The notes beneath the pieces were generated by a model. It was not told the DNA's origin. It did not search any database and saw only the letters and a program-made list of their open reading frames with translations. From positions 87,243,381 to 87,307,380 of the forward strand of contig NC_073696.1 in the NCBI RefSeq assembly GCF_029784165.1: a DNA stretch of 64,000 nt, given 5' to 3'. Source of the stretch: Wyeomyia smithii. Taxonomy: Eukaryota; Arthropoda; Insecta; Diptera; Culicidae. Numbering within the stretch: the stretch's first letter is position 1; each line of letters begins with the position of its first letter. Made by a program: the position numbers and the translations under genes. Below are positions 10,360 to 23,369 of the stretch, in pieces.

Positions 10360-12317
10360 TAATACATATTAGCTTAGCGCGATGGAAAGGTAAATTGTGC
10401 CCGAGGTTGGCACGCTCCATGAAATTGCGCAGTCAAAAATATCTACAACGAGGGGAAACAGAAGTAAAACAGGGAAGCGCTTGTTCTACCATAGGTTCCT
10501 AAAAATGACGGCAAGTGTATGTTGAAATATATTGGAAAGAAAGCGTATGCATTCTAAATTTTAGAATAGACTGTAGCCTAAAGTTTAAATCCAATTTAAA
10601 ATAATTTACATTCACTTAATACTTCACTTGAAATCAACAGTACAAGTTGTAATAGAACTTTACCATCCACCGAATACTCTAACCCCGGCTCACTTTAATC
10701 AGTGGTGCACCCCGACGGAATTGGGTTACCACCCTCACTCGTGCCACAAATTATTTCAACTTTGGGGAAAGTAACGACCGCAGCTGCTCCGTTTTCATCT
10801 TATCCCATCCAACCGAACAGAGCATCCGCTATGGTAACAGAAAACCGGAAGGGGTAGCCAAGTCAAGCCAATCCAGTCGGGCGCTTGAAGCCACAGTTTC
10901 GCATCAAAGCATCGCACTTCCTGGGGGCGTTAATCTAGTCCCAAAATCGTCTCCACGTGAAGAAATTAAAAATCTCAACTAAAATCCTAATCTGACTTCG
11001 GATTTGAAACAGAGTTCCTGTCCTTGACTGTGAACAAGAGAAGAGTTTCAAGTAAACTTTTCCACCTGGGAAAACATTTCTTACTCGGACTACGAATCGA
11101 GTTCGATTCGATAGCTGTGACGTTCGAAAGAAGCACGAAACTTATATTACTAAGAATGAGGTTGCTATTTGATCAGAGTAACTTTTCAACATCATTTGTT
11201 TCGAGTTTCTGGAATGGTATTTATCACTTTCTGCATCGTTGCCATTCGATGATAGATTTTCAACATTCTAAAATTGTTATCTGTAAAGGAATTTTAAGAG
11301 AATCGACATTGTTAATTGCCATTACTTTTTATTTAACGTCGATTATAAGAATAATAACAGATTTCTTGTTGAAATAACAAGTGTCATTGTTCACAAATCG
11401 CTACCTGCTGTTAAAGCTACAATACCATTGTCGAAGAAAAAAAATCCTCCCATAGACACTGAAACACCGCTCGTGCTCGAATTAACTTATTTCTCGGAAA
11501 TTATCTGTTAAAAAGGAACATTTCACCGCGAACCGTTTTTTTTCTAACAAAGCTTTTTTTTCTTTTTTTATCTCGCGACTTGTTCCATACGGGTCGCACC
11601 CGTCATTTCCCGTTCCCAACGAAGAATGCTTGCTTGTACGCGGGAAGAATCATTTTTCTCCATATGTCATATTTCGACTAACAACAGTTGCCAGCGCGAA
11701 TCCATTTAGACCCAGGTGCTGGCATCATAAAATCCTATACTGCCGTCAGTTCAGATAAAACAAGATTTGTATTTTCACATGTAGGTATATGTATATAAAC
11801 TCGAATCATACCAGCAAAACTTTCAGCACAGACCGAAGGTCACACGGAAGTTTTCCCACCCGGGGTGAATATAACTGTCTGGGTCCGTTTGTTCCCGATC
11901 GTTTGCATGCTGGTTATCGATTTATTGAAATAATATTTCAATATATAGCATTCTTATTGAACCATACACCGTCAGCTTTTCTTCCTTGCAATCCAATCAT
12001 TTTGCATTTCCGCTGCCAACACGATTTGCCTGGACACAAAGGCAGTTGGTGGGCTTCGAAGCTGGGCGCTTTTCTTGCAGTAAATAGGAAACGAGAATGA
12101 AAAATACCTGTTGATCGGTTTTCACTACTGCAGCACTCTTTTCTCTGCATCCCGGCAAATTGAAGCGGCAGCCGAACAGACAAACAATCATCCGAGAATA
12201 TTGCCTGTGTGTGGGTTGGGGGTGGCAGTGTTTGATAGCCTAGAAAGTGTCTTACCTTTTTTCTAGTGCGGTTCTTTTCACATTGATTGAAGCTTTTTTC
12301 TATTCTTTCCATTGTAG
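10360..12317. other. No recognised gene before the first visible exon
   Basis: No convincing exon or repeat was identified. This is probably intron, or 5' flank, of the plus-strand gene. A polypyrimidine-rich acceptor lies at its right end. Confidence 0.35.
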
Positions 12318-12413
12318 ATTCTGGGAGACGGATATAAGAACTGCACGTACGGCCAATCGGACTACTATTCGACGGAGGCAAACCGGAGCTAGCGAATCGG
12401 ATGTTATGTCGAC
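12318..12413 (+). CDS. Candidate internal exon of the plus-strand host gene
   Basis: A pyrimidine-rich tract and TAG acceptor precede 12318, and a GTGAGT donor follows 12413. One frame is open throughout, giving 31 residues that include the basic stretch TTIRRRQTGASESDVMS. The exon ends after two bases (AC) of a codon, and the next candidate exon at 35709 starts with the single base G that completes it. That phase match is the main support. The RRRQTGAS stretch resembles a basophilic kinase site, but this is only suggestive. No family is recognised. An upstream exon must lie earlier or outside the window. Confidence 0.5.
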
Positions 12414-12574
12414 GTGAGTATGCACAGATTTTCATTATTTATTCATTCGGGGGAATATGAGACGATTCGATTAGATGTGGTCCTGAGAATTCGCGTGGGC
12501 TTTGGCAACAGATTGATGGTAAGGTTTTTCCCTATCAGATATGAGTGCAATGTAGAGACATATCTCTGTCCTTT

Positions 12575-12845
12575 GGCGTCGTACACAAATTACGTAACGC
12601 TAAAAATCTAGAATTCAGACCCCTCCCCCCTATGTAACGATAGGTAACGTTCGATATGACTCCCCCCCCCTAAAATTACGTAAAACTGAACAGCCTGACA
12701 CCCCTCCAAAATTTTTAATTTCAAGCATACATCACAGTTACGTAACTATCTCTACTACCCCCCTCCCCCCACGTAACGATAAGTAACGCAGACTCAACCC
12801 TCATTCTACCACCCTTCATGCGTTACGTAATTTGTGTACGACGCC
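12575..12845. mobile_element. MITE, 271 bp, GGCGTC ends, copy 2
   Basis: It carries the same inverted ends as the 4953-5211 copy (GGCGTCGTACACAAATTACG) with TTT on both sides (12572-12574, 12846-12848). Interior C-runs and TCATGCGTTACG near the right end show it is inverted relative to copy 1. It starts about 160 bases after the exon at 12318-12413. Confidence 0.75.
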
Positions 12846-12848
12846 TTT

Positions 12849-14600
12849 CAAAACCTAGGTAACCAAAATTATCATATCATGCCATTTATAAATCAGGACC
12901 AAACCGACAGAAACTGACCTTTTGTTTATTAGACACAGCCACAGGAATCAACCGGGGATTTAAACGTGAAAACATACACATACCAGAATTATGGGAACCC
13001 AGCTACAAGAGGGCACTCTTCAACATATTGGCATTTCTTTACAGTCACGAAATTCAAATAACGAGAAATAAAATACTTCCAGCGAATTTACGTGCAAGAA
13101 ATTTGGCCTCTCGGATAATCGTGAAAAACAACTGTCTTGCGATGGTTTTTATTCTTTCTGTTGATACGTTTCTGCGAAAATGACGTGTACGATGCAATGG
13201 GTAGAAAACGGTCGAAATCTCTGTGTAACTAATAATCACAAGACATACGGGGATTTTATTGGTATCAATCTGTAAAAGATTTGAGGTAAAACGGAACGGA
13301 ATTTCTTGAAACATTTGTTGTAGTTAGAGTTAGATGTTGGTTGTAAATTTTTGGCCTCTACATGGTACAACTTTTGCAAAAGATTTTTACTTAAACAGTA
13401 TCGAAATTTTCATAATTACTGTTTCAAATACAAAAAAAAAAAAATCGAAGCATGTTCAGTCAAGTAGTAAAGTAAGTTTAAGGCATGATCTAATACTTAT
13501 TTTGCTCTTTAACCGCCAAAACAGGCTCTGTTCGTTTCTTTGGTGTATCCACTGAAATAACGAAGGGATGATTGCGTATTTATCAAAAAGCAAACTTCTC
13601 CTTTGTCGTAGGACTATGTCTCACTTTAGTAAGGCGGCTTGTTGTGTTACACTGAAACTGTGCCATTCTAGAATGCATATTATATTACTATCCCTGCACA
13701 CTGTTTTCATTCATTGAAATTGCTATAGTGTAATCGGAACTGTTTTCACTAAAAAATAATAAAAAATATTCATCGAAGTTGTTCCAATTATTATTCTCCA
13801 TTTTATAGAAGTTGCAGTTTAATTGCAATCGATGTAATAAGCATCTTAAATAATTCAAGATATATAAGAAATAAAAATAAGCACAATATTGTAGAACATT
13901 GCAAAACTGTAGAAAACCGCTATGAAAAGTTGTATTGAAAAAAAAAAAAATTTTATGGAGAATTGTATAGAAAATTCCATTAAAGCCTTCGCGAAAGAAT
14001 GGTGTTTCAATAAATTTGTTTTTTTTTATGAAATGTACCTCAACTTTGTTAAACAAAGCAGATTTTTATATGCATGAGAAAAGCAAAATTCGTTTTTCAT
14101 TTTTAGGTGGAATAATAACAAAATTGCAACTTGTACAAAATAGAGAAAAATAATGAAACAACTAGTTATACTGAAAACACTACGGCTCCATAATCAACCT
14201 TATTAGGTCAAAATAATTTCGATCACGTTTTTGAAGCTTTGAAAAAAGTGTGTTCTAAACGGATTTTGAACGTCAATGTTTTCATCGAAGGGTGAAGGGT
14301 GCCCAAACTTGTGGTATGGTAGTTGAAACATTTTTTCAAGAGTAACTTATTTAAATATTGAGTTAAAAATGATCATTTTTGGTTCAGTTTCGCTACAATC
14401 AACCGAAACATCAAAATTCTGTAGCTGAGAATAGAATGGTAAAGTGAAAAATCGTACGTGCTTAGTACCATTGAAAATGCATGCATTGTTACTTTACATA
14501 AATGTCCTGATCGATAAGTGAAGTTTTCTGCAAACTTTTGGTATTATAACTAGCACATCTAATTACATGGGACGGTAGCGGCTAACCAATTACAAGCTCG
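12849..14600. other. Intronic AT-rich sequence, nothing recognised
   Basis: Contains homopolymer runs and short chance frames. No repeat boundaries, tRNA or exon signals were convincing. Confidence 0.4.
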
Positions 14601-14830
14601 TTTTTGTTCATGATATGTGTTCTGCATGTCGTCTCGGCTCTATCTGTTTTACAAGTTCCGTCATTTTTCCAATTTCACAAGACGCAAAGAGCGGCTTAGA
14701 AAGATAGCAATAAAATTCCTCTCAAGTCTAATGGAAGCACATAGCAGAAGATGTAGCGCACTCTCAGCTACACAACAGTTTATTATGCTGTTGCGTGTTG
14801 CATATTGCAGTTATGCGGCTGGAGGGTAGC
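14600..14830 (+). repeat. Unclassified dispersed repeat, copy 1
   Basis: It shares ordered blocks with 15870-16110: GACGCAAAGAG, then GGAAGCA(C/G)..TAGCA(A/G)AAG, then CAACAGTTTATTA and GCTGTTGCGTGTTGC. Copies are strongly diverged. Ends are approximate. Confidence 0.5.
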
Positions 14831-14837
14831 AAAATAC

Positions 14838-15138
14838 TACATGCGCTGACTGGTGCCAGACATGAGAATGTAGTGAGAAATGCTACTGTAAAGTCGAATC
14901 CGTCTTTGTTAAAACGTTTGAACATTTCGAATGAAGTGCAAAAATTTTCTGGAACGAATCAGTATTTTCAGTAGAATACGTCGAACTTTTGATTGGAATC
15001 GAATTAGTTTTGTATACACTGCTGTTTATGTACAGTAGGGTGGCAATGAAAATCGGCTTTTCGAACTTCGCTTAGAACTAGTGCACAAAAGTTTTTGCGC
15101 TGACTGGTGCAAGTCATGAGAATGTAGTTAGAAACAGA
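14838..15138 (+). repeat. Direct repeat pair of a GCGCTGACTGGTGC block
   Basis: A roughly 40-base block (CGCTGACTGGTGC, then CATGAGAATGTAGT and AGAAA) occurs at about 14842 and again at about 15098. Its meaning is unknown. Confidence 0.55.
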
Positions 15139-15670
15139 GTTCGGAAAATGTGACAGAACTGTGTGAAGGCGAATAATAAGAGAATTTAGAGTACACTATC
15201 CCTCATACAGCATGCTCTGACAAAAACTTTTTACCGTGCCAATAGCGGTGTGAAGCTCTCGTTCGTTCAAATATCAACTACTTTGCGCTTGCTTGACTGA
15301 AGTCTCTGTTCAAAATTCTATCAATTCACTGGATTGATAGTGATTTTCCAATTCCTGATGCTCAAATAACTATTAGCCATAGGTTTCTTGAAAAATGGTT
15401 TTATAGTAACACTAGTTTAAAGAATCATGCTTCATCCTGTCGGGTACCCAATGCTTGCTGTAGCCTGACGAAACAAAATAGGCGCTATAAGTTTGATATC
15501 ATTCATTACTTTCTTGAATGAATGAATGGCAAAGCATGACAAAAAGTAACACCAGCCGAATCAGTAGAACGGTAAATTTGGGGTAAGGGTAACTAGATTC
15601 AATTCAGTATCACTGCAAAGGGTGAGAGTGAGTGTACAGTTAGCTTAATTTCAGGTGTATTCCAAGCATT

Positions 15671-15734
15671 GTACCACTGCAATACAAATAGTACCGTTGC
15701 AGTAGGAATAATACCGCTGCAGTACGAATAGTAC
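15671..15734 (+). repeat. Short tandem repeat, 20-bp period
   Basis: Three consecutive units vary around GTACC(G/A)(T/C)TGCAGTA(C/G)GAATA, followed by a partial fourth (GTAC). Confidence 0.8.
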
Positions 15735-15869
15735 AATCGAATAAAATCGTTTTCTTGTGCTCAGTAGTTTTTAAAATAAGGAAGAGTCTCAGCTCAAATT
15801 TGAATCGGACATTTGAAACGCTGTTCTATTACCAAGCTCGCATTCTATTTCTGAAGTTTGCTTTGGACA

Positions 15870-16110
15870 TGTTTTGTAATAGATCACACATTTTTTGTAA
15901 GTTTCGTCAAACGCAAAGAGATTCTTTTCAGTGCGAATGTACGATAAAAGAATTCAATTTATTGTTGGCAGGCATCGGAACGTCAAGCGATTTCTTCTTT
16001 TCGTGTCGGATGGAAGCAGGTAGCAAAAGACATTTTCAGCCACGCAACAGTTTATTAGGCTGTTGCGTGTTGCGAATTGCACTTGTGTAACTGGAGGACA
16101 AAATTCTTTT
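15870..16110 (+). repeat. Unclassified dispersed repeat, copy 2
   Basis: Shares ACGCAAAGAG, TTTATTGTTGGCAGGC, CGTCAAGCGATTT, GTCGGATGGAAGCAG and CAACAGTTTATTA blocks with copies 1 and 3. It lacks the tRNA-like middle section present in copy 3. Confidence 0.5.
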
Positions 16111-17059
16111 CGTGACGAATGAAAGAAGATAGCAGGAGGTGCCGCATGTTGCATATAAATATTTGGCAAGATATTTGTTCGAGTCGAAAGCAGACTATTA
16201 TATAGCCTAAAGAGTGAGGCTTAGACATTTTTGAGATGAGGGAGTTACCAGCTTTCAAAGTCCCATAAAGTCAATTTCTTCCTTTTTTCGAAATAACACC
16301 AGACGTTAGTTTTATGCATTTCACGTTTCGCTACTGATAAGCGCAGATTTGTCGTTTCTCCTCAAATTATCACTAGCGTGTAGAAAAATATCTTCCATTG
16401 CGAAAAAAATTGCTCTCACACTGGTGAGTAAAGCGACACACTTGCTTGAAGAGAGCAGTGAATCATTTGTATGTGAAGAGCTTGCAAAGGAAACACTACG
16501 GTGAAATCTGAAATCATCTCTCCAGAGAGATAATAAACTGGTGTGATCTTTCTCACACGAAAGGACAATACGCTCAATAACTACACAACAGAGCTCGGTA
16601 ATTTTTTACTGTGTGCCTTTTAAGCATATATCAAATGACGGGAGCATCTAGGTAGGAAAATGGTCTGCGTTGTTGGATTTGCATCACGAAACTAAAAAAA
16701 ATCCAGCCGTTCGTCACAGTGACTCATCACTAGAGTGACTCATCACTTTTGTTTCGCATAATTGTTGGTAAGCAGTATGTGTATTAATTTTTCTGCAAGT
16801 GGCAGAAACACATCACAAAGCAGAAGAAAAAAGTAGGGTGTGAAAATATTGCTACACGCAGCGGTGAATGTTCACTCTGCTCACTCTGCTACATATTGAG
16901 GAAAATAACAAGCCTGGCCTTCAACTACCGTAACTTAAGTTGCCAGGTAAACATGAATGAGACAAACAGCGAATGGACGTTTCAAAAAGAAAAAATCAAT
17001 TGAAAATCACGTGGTTAATCAATTACGACCCTACTTTTTGTTCCTGAAGTATATCTCAG

Positions 17060-17400
17060 ATACATGTTGTAAGAGGTCCCATCTTATTTTTGTAAGTGGC
17101 CCTACCTTTTCTAATGTTATGTTTCTCCCGTTTTCGTCTAACGCAAAAGATTGAATTCCGTATGTAGAACGAAAGTATGGAAGAAGAATTTCATTTAATG
17201 TTGGTAGCCGACGGAATCGAACCGATGGGCCTCTCACACATGCAACAATATAGCCCATACCGTGTTGGGATAGAGAGCGTCAAGCCATTTTTTCATGTCG
17301 GATGGAAGCAGATAGCAGGAGGTGACGCGTGTTCCATATCTCTTATAAAACCTACAGGGTGTGACTTAGAAACTTTTGAGAAGAGGTAGTTTTCCAGCTC
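17060..17400 (+). repeat. Unclassified dispersed repeat, copy 3, with tRNA-like core
   Basis: Shares TCTAACGCAAAAGA, TTTAATGTTGGTAGCC, GCGTCAAGCCATTTTT and GTCGGATGGAAGCAG with copy 2. It also carries a section whose complement has GGTTCGATTCCGTCGG, a B-box-like motif. The family may therefore be a tRNA-derived SINE read on the minus strand. No target duplication was established. Confidence 0.5.
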
Positions 17401-20400
17401 AAAAATTCCAGATACCCAGAAAGTCAATTTTCTCCGATTTTTTTTGTGATCTGATGTTCGTAACATTATTACTAGTCGTGCTAGTGTTTCGTGCTGAGGA
17501 TTGCAAGTCGGTAGATTTTAGGTAAGATCGTAGGGTGCTTGGTTTGGTAATTTTCAGAGGAATGTACAAGTCTCCCATAGATTAAGATTATGCCTTTTTC
17601 ATCGAGGAAAAAAATTACTTTTTTTTAACTTGTTGAAATTCGGTCGGCATTTGTCATTCCTTTCAACTCTTCAGTGAACATTTCTGTTGCGCAATTTTCG
17701 TTAGTGTCTTCCTGGCGTGTTCTGATTCTACTACAACGAATAGGTGACGATGAAGATTAAATTTGCGACGACAACGCTGGCTAAGCGAAGAAGCAAAGTG
17801 GTAATCCAAATCAATTATACGTGTAAGTTTTATTCTATATTTCAAACTTTTTTGACATTTTTCGATGTTTTTGAATTAATTTAATAATGACAGAATAGAC
17901 AAAATGACAGAATAGACAATTGCTGGAGAACAATGACAAAAAATATGATCAATTCAGTTGGCCATATTTGAGTATAATAATCTATTTGCATATTTGAGTA
18001 TGCAGCCTACAGGAATATAAAAATAATGGATTATCATTTATCAAAATATACTTGTTTCAGTGAATTAACTTCATATTACTTGCGTTCCAAAAGCCCGGAT
18101 TCACAACAATTTTTCAGCAACTTGTTAATGTATTACTTCTTGTAATATTCAGCAGAATTAATTCGGTACAGGACGTTGAACACTTGCCGTGTCATCTTCT
18201 TCGAGTGCAAGAATGACTCGGTTAAAAGCTACTGTCAGATTACCGTTCTGCGGAAGTGAAGCTCAAAGCTAAGCTGCAAAGTTACTGCCTGTTATTCACC
18301 TAATCGCCTAGCTTACACCACTACGAAACTGTCGTGCGGACAGGCCACTTAGAGCATGGAAAATACTGTTGTTGTATTATAGTGATTTTACCATATTTTC
18401 CACCTCTAATGTTCTGCCGCTGTTGGTGTCTGGTAGAATCAGAAATCCCTCGAAGAAAACTATGCTCTAACTTACAGTTCATTGATCAGCCAACTGATAC
18501 GATAGTAAATAATGCGAACAGGATAATTACTCACCACAATTAATCCCTAATGAAAGGAAATGCATTCTACCGGCACTGAACGCATCCTGCATGCATACAG
18601 TACGACATTTACAATCACTCAACAATAATCAAGCTTCCGCTTCTTCCTCATTCAGATGCAGAGCATGCATCGTCGCATGAAGCTGGAAGTTTTCCACCGA
18701 TGTGGATGCTCTTTCTCACGTTGCAGCATAGTAGCCGCCTGTATCAGTGCCAGAAATACTGTTGACTATCAACGCTGGAGTTCCTCGGCGCTTGGCATAC
18801 ATTATTACAGGCTATTACCAAGAACCTAAGACCAGCAGCGGGGCGGGCAGAATGTGAAAAATTGCTTCTCATCACGTGATGATGCCAAGGCTGCGCCTGT
18901 TATGTTCGTTGACAGGCAAGCATACCACAAGCCAGGGGTATTACTACTGGTGTGGCAGACTCGGTGCCAAAGATGACGACGATGGCGGCGGTAACAGCAA
19001 TGGTGTGAAAGATGCGGTGAAAGATTTCCAACGCCGGTGATCTGCAACTAGATACTAATAGGTATCAGTCCTCGAGACATGCCTTCAGTCAACAGTCTTT
19101 CCTGCAAGTAAAGAAGAGCTTTTCACACTTTTCCCTTGCTGCTGCTGTTGCTGCTAGCACCGCAACCAGCAGGTGGCAGGTGAGACTTGCAAACACCTTT
19201 CCGACCGGTAGACAGATGACTGTACTAAAAGTATCATGGCCACACATTCATGGGAATGAAGCCAGGTTGACTTTAGTTAATTATGCCAATTTCGAGGGTT
19301 CTGAACTTGAACGTGACGGTAGAGTGAAATGACAAAAGATTAATTTGAGTAAATGATTTACCGCAAGGAAACGATGGGAAATCGAGAAAGCGATGTGTAC
19401 TCTGCCAGCTGGCAAATCTAATTCCAGGAAACAGACGAGAAGCTCAATTCTAGAGAGTCCATTATGAACGTAGAGTAGAGGGTGAATGCAACGAATTTCC
19501 CAGAAAAAAATTCTATCGAGTTTTTATAGCCCACATTTTAGATCGTACTTTCGAGCCACCAAATTGAAAACTAAACAAATTTAGATAGGAACAGAAACAT
19601 TTTACAGTTCATATAGACCGAACAATGGCGTTGTCTGAGAGTTCGGCGAATTCGCTGTCAGCTGTCGTTTTTGCCGGCTGACGTGTTACTTCATCATCCA
19701 TCGAGAGGTGGTTGAATAGGGTGCCCAGCTTGTCATTTTGTGCGTCAACATGACATATTGATATGTTTAAAAAACTTCTCCCGTCTTACAGTAACAATCA
19801 CGCTGAACTATGATATTCCTTATTTTCAAAATACTCCCGTGTTTGTCATTTCAATTGAGACCTCCATCGAACAAAATGTAATAGCTATTTGCACATCTGG
19901 TTCGGGCACACTTCTCATCCAACACCGCCGCAGGTTGAAACCCAATCTGCTCAACTTTTTTCGAGGCTTTTTCCTAATGTCGAGTGCCGATTGAATTTCA
20001 TGTCTGAATCACTGAACCGAATCAATAAATTCGGCACCGATTCACTGGCACCGAAACTGGCCTTGTGAACCGGCGAATGTTTGCCGTGTTCACTTTTGAG
20101 TTATATTCGAGCAATCGCAATGCATATTTCTAGCTAACCTGTTTAACAGTGAGCTGTGGAGTACAGGAATAGATAAAAGTATAATCGAAGTCTGATAGTA
20201 GAAGTACGTATGATAAATATTTTTTTATGGCAAAAAGTTGAGTGAAAACAATATTTCTTCGATATCATCTTTGTTTTCGAAGACTAGTGCTTTTCCTGTG
20301 GGATGGACATTTATAACCGTCGGGCGCCTTGGAGAATCCATGCTGCGAGCGGTGGGATGGTGAAAGCTTCATATTTAAGGTTGAATAAATATATTTGCGC

Positions 20401-21548
20401 TGCTGTTTACCGAGGGTATTCATGTTGAAGTAAACCTTCGTTTTTGTTTGTTAGTTATTTCCATCCAAAAATTCCACAAGTGAATTATGTATCCAGGTTT
20501 TTGTAAATGTTAGTGGAAACATTCTCGCGCCGCTTTAAATTTGCGGAAGTCATGTGATGAAGAGAAAAATTATTTGATGAAGGGAAAAGCCATTTTACCG
20601 GAATGACTTTTGCATTGATGATCGGACATTACTGCATCAATGCTTTCCTCACATTTTTTTTAGTTATTTCAATGTTCAAATTTTAAGCTTTTTTATTTGA
20701 ACAACTTATAAATTTCCCTTATATCGGTGTACGATATTTAACTGTCGAAATTTTCAATTAGTTTAATCGCTTGGAATACTTTTTTTATGACGATAACCTT
20801 ACTGCAAAAAATACGCAATTCCGGCCAAAAGATATAAATTTATGCAAAAACTCTAAGTTAAGGAAGACTAATTCTTTTATTTTCTTCGTATTTGTATTAT
20901 GAACTTAATGTTTTTTTTGTTTTCTTCAAATCGTATCAGATCTGGGAGTTTTAGTTCCAGAGATGTTTTTCATATTGTTTTACCAATTCCAAGGGTATTA
21001 AACTACACCTATATCGATGTCTCATCGCATATAGTCAAATGAAATATTGTAGTTCATTTTCCTTTCCTTCTTCGAACTTCGTACCAAGACCATTACTGCC
21101 TGAAATAAGGGAGAAATTTAGCTCTCAGTGGCAGTATTCGTGAGCAATATTTTAGAGAAAAACTTTCTTTTTTCTACATATGATGAAATTCTTATTTTCA
21201 TGTTATAAAAATTTATGAATTTTCGATAAAAATTCGAATCTAACTATTTTGTTTTTTTATGAATAACATTAGAGATAGTACAATATTGTAATTTTGCAAC
21301 TTTATTGAAAAAGTTTTATTTTTATTTTTGAAAATAATCGATTCAGAGCTTTTTCAATAACGCATTTCAAAAATCGTCAATTTTGCTCTAAATTTTCTAT
21401 TTAAATATTCACAACAAAACTGTTCTTGGACGACTTTCAGAGCTTTTAAGGATAATTTAGCTGAAATTGAAAATTTATGAATCCTATTAAAAGTTATTAT
21501 CACATTAAAATACGCCCTTTTCATTTGTTTGTCGTTTTTTTCTGCAGC
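17401..21548. other. Intronic sequence, no gene recognised
   Basis: About 4.1 kb with only short chance frames. There are small simple-sequence patches (a GCTGCTGTTGCTGCTAGC stretch near 19139). I see no transposon ends, exons or RNA genes I can defend. Confidence 0.4.
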
Positions 21549-21567
21549 AAAAAATATCTCTAAACAT
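21549..21567. repeat. Target-site duplication, left, of the I-type LINE
   Basis: A 19-base duplication matching 27389-27407 except for one A/T difference. The few changes suggest a fairly recent insertion. Confidence 0.85.
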
Positions 21568-21998
21568 TCCGCGTCGAACACTCGACAGAAACGGACGTGC
21601 AAAGTGGTCGTTCTATTACAATCCGGTCCGTGTGTACGAATAGCCAAACAAAAGAGTGTATTATTCGCGCTAAAGGCCAACTAGATTGTGAATTGTGTCG
21701 CTACGTGCTGTACCCGGCTCGCAACTTTGGCTGTATTGGTGCAAAATACCAGCTGCAGTTTTGATCTGTGCACAGTGAATAGATCTTTCTAATTCAAGGC
21801 CATCATTTGACAGTCGAGTCGTGTCGCTGTGCTGAGTGATCTCACACCCGGCTCACCGCTGGTGGCTGTATTGGTGCTGCTGTACTGGTGCTGCTGGCTG
21901 CTTTGGGTGCAGCTTCGAACGATCGGACAACCACTGCTGGAAGGAAGAAGCAAATAGGTACGTGTTCTTGTCGGCGCTAGGGCGCTACATTTAGCGCG

Positions 21999-23369
21999 AT
22001 GGATATAGATCCCTCGCCTCCCGTGCCACCATCCCCGAACCCCCCTGACCCTGACCCTTCTGTTACCCCCTCCCCTGTTCATTCCCCAGTCCCCCCTCGC
22101 CCCAGGCTTTACCCGGACGGATCTCAACAGGGCAGCTATACTGTTTATTTTCGTCCAAAGGCAGGAGTGAACTCAAAGCGGTTAAACATACTGCAAATTT
22201 CTAAAGACCTGACGAAGGGGTACAAGGCCGTGACCGAAATTTCCAAGGTCCGACCTAACAAGCTCCGTGTCGTGGTCAGTGATCTGGCACAGGCCAATGC
22301 TATCGCTTGCTCTGAGCTCTTCACACGCGAGTATCGCGTTTACATACCCGCACGAGACGTGGAGATCGACGGTGTCATAGCCGATTCGAGTCTGTCTGTC
22401 GAGTGTATCCTAAAAAGCGCAACCGGTTGCTTCAAAAATACCGAAACACAGGCGAAGATTTTGGATTGTAAGCAATAGCGGTCCATGTCTCTCGTCGGCG
22501 GTAAAAAAGTTTACACTCCGTCAGACTCGTTTCGCGTTACGTTTGCCGGATCTGCACTCCCTAGCCACGTCTCGATCGACCGGGTTCGTCTGCCTGTGCG
22601 ATTGTATGTACCCCGTGTTATGAATTGCACCAATTGCAAGCAGTAAGGCCACACAGCCGCCTACTGCTGCAATAAGGCACGATGTAGCAAGTGTGGGGAG
22701 ACTCATGCGGGAGATTCTTGCAGTGTTAATGCTGAAAAATGTATTCACTGTGGGGAAAACCAGCATGAGCTCTCCACATGCCCGGTGTACATGCAGCGCA
22801 GAGATAAAATCAAGCGGTCACTTAAGGAGTGTTCGAAGCGTTCTTATGCTGAGATGCTGAAGAATACCGTGACCACTTCTACCATAACATCGAACCCCTT
22901 TGATCTGTTGTCCTCTGATGAAACCGATTCTGACGATTCATCAGCGGGAACATCTTATGCCAATCCTGGGGAGTCTAGGAAGAGGAAAAATGTTTCTTCT
23001 CCTAAACTTTCCCGTAAAGGTCCTAAGATTTCCCAAAGTGTAATGAAAAGTACGAACAAACCAAACAGTGCTGCGGAAAAACCGAAGCAAACTCCTCCTG
23101 GGCTTGCAAATTTAAAGTCCCAGAGGGAGTTTCCAGCACTGCCAGGAACATCTAAAACCCCAGTTGTTCCTTTTGCACATCCAGTTGATGAAACAAACTC
23201 TGGATTAGTGAAATTTTCTGACATTGTGGACTGGATTTTTGAAAATTTCAATGTACCCGATCCAATTAAAATTTTTCTTACAGCATTCCTCCCAACAGTT
23301 AGATCATTTTTGAAGCAGTTGACTGCCCAATGGCCCCTCCTTGCAGCGATTGTATCCTTCGATGCCTAA
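21999..23369 (+). pseudogene. LINE ORF1, gag-like nucleic-acid-binding protein, two in-frame stops
   Basis: One frame runs from ATG 21999 to TAA 23367-23369 (456 codons), interrupted only by TAG at 22476 and TAA at 22644. The N-terminus is proline-rich (PPVPPSPNPPDPDPS). A central domain (YTVYFRPKAGVNSKRLNIL onward) precedes three zinc knuckles: CTNC...HTAAYC, CSKCGETHAGDSC and CIHCGENQHELSTC. The second stop lies inside the first knuckle. The C-terminal part is serine/lysine-rich. In I and Jockey elements this protein binds element RNA to form the retrotransposition particle. The ORF1 stop overlaps the ORF2 start (ATGCCTAA), suggesting termination-reinitiation. Confidence 0.85.

Noticed and set aside
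11938..12435. 165-codon minus-strand frame
   Set aside because: It overlaps the plus-strand exon with splice signals, has no recognisable domain, and looks like a chance frame.
16715..16755. Repeated TGACTCATCACT as a regulatory cluster
   Set aside because: Only two copies of an AP-1-like motif in intronic sequence, with no supporting context.
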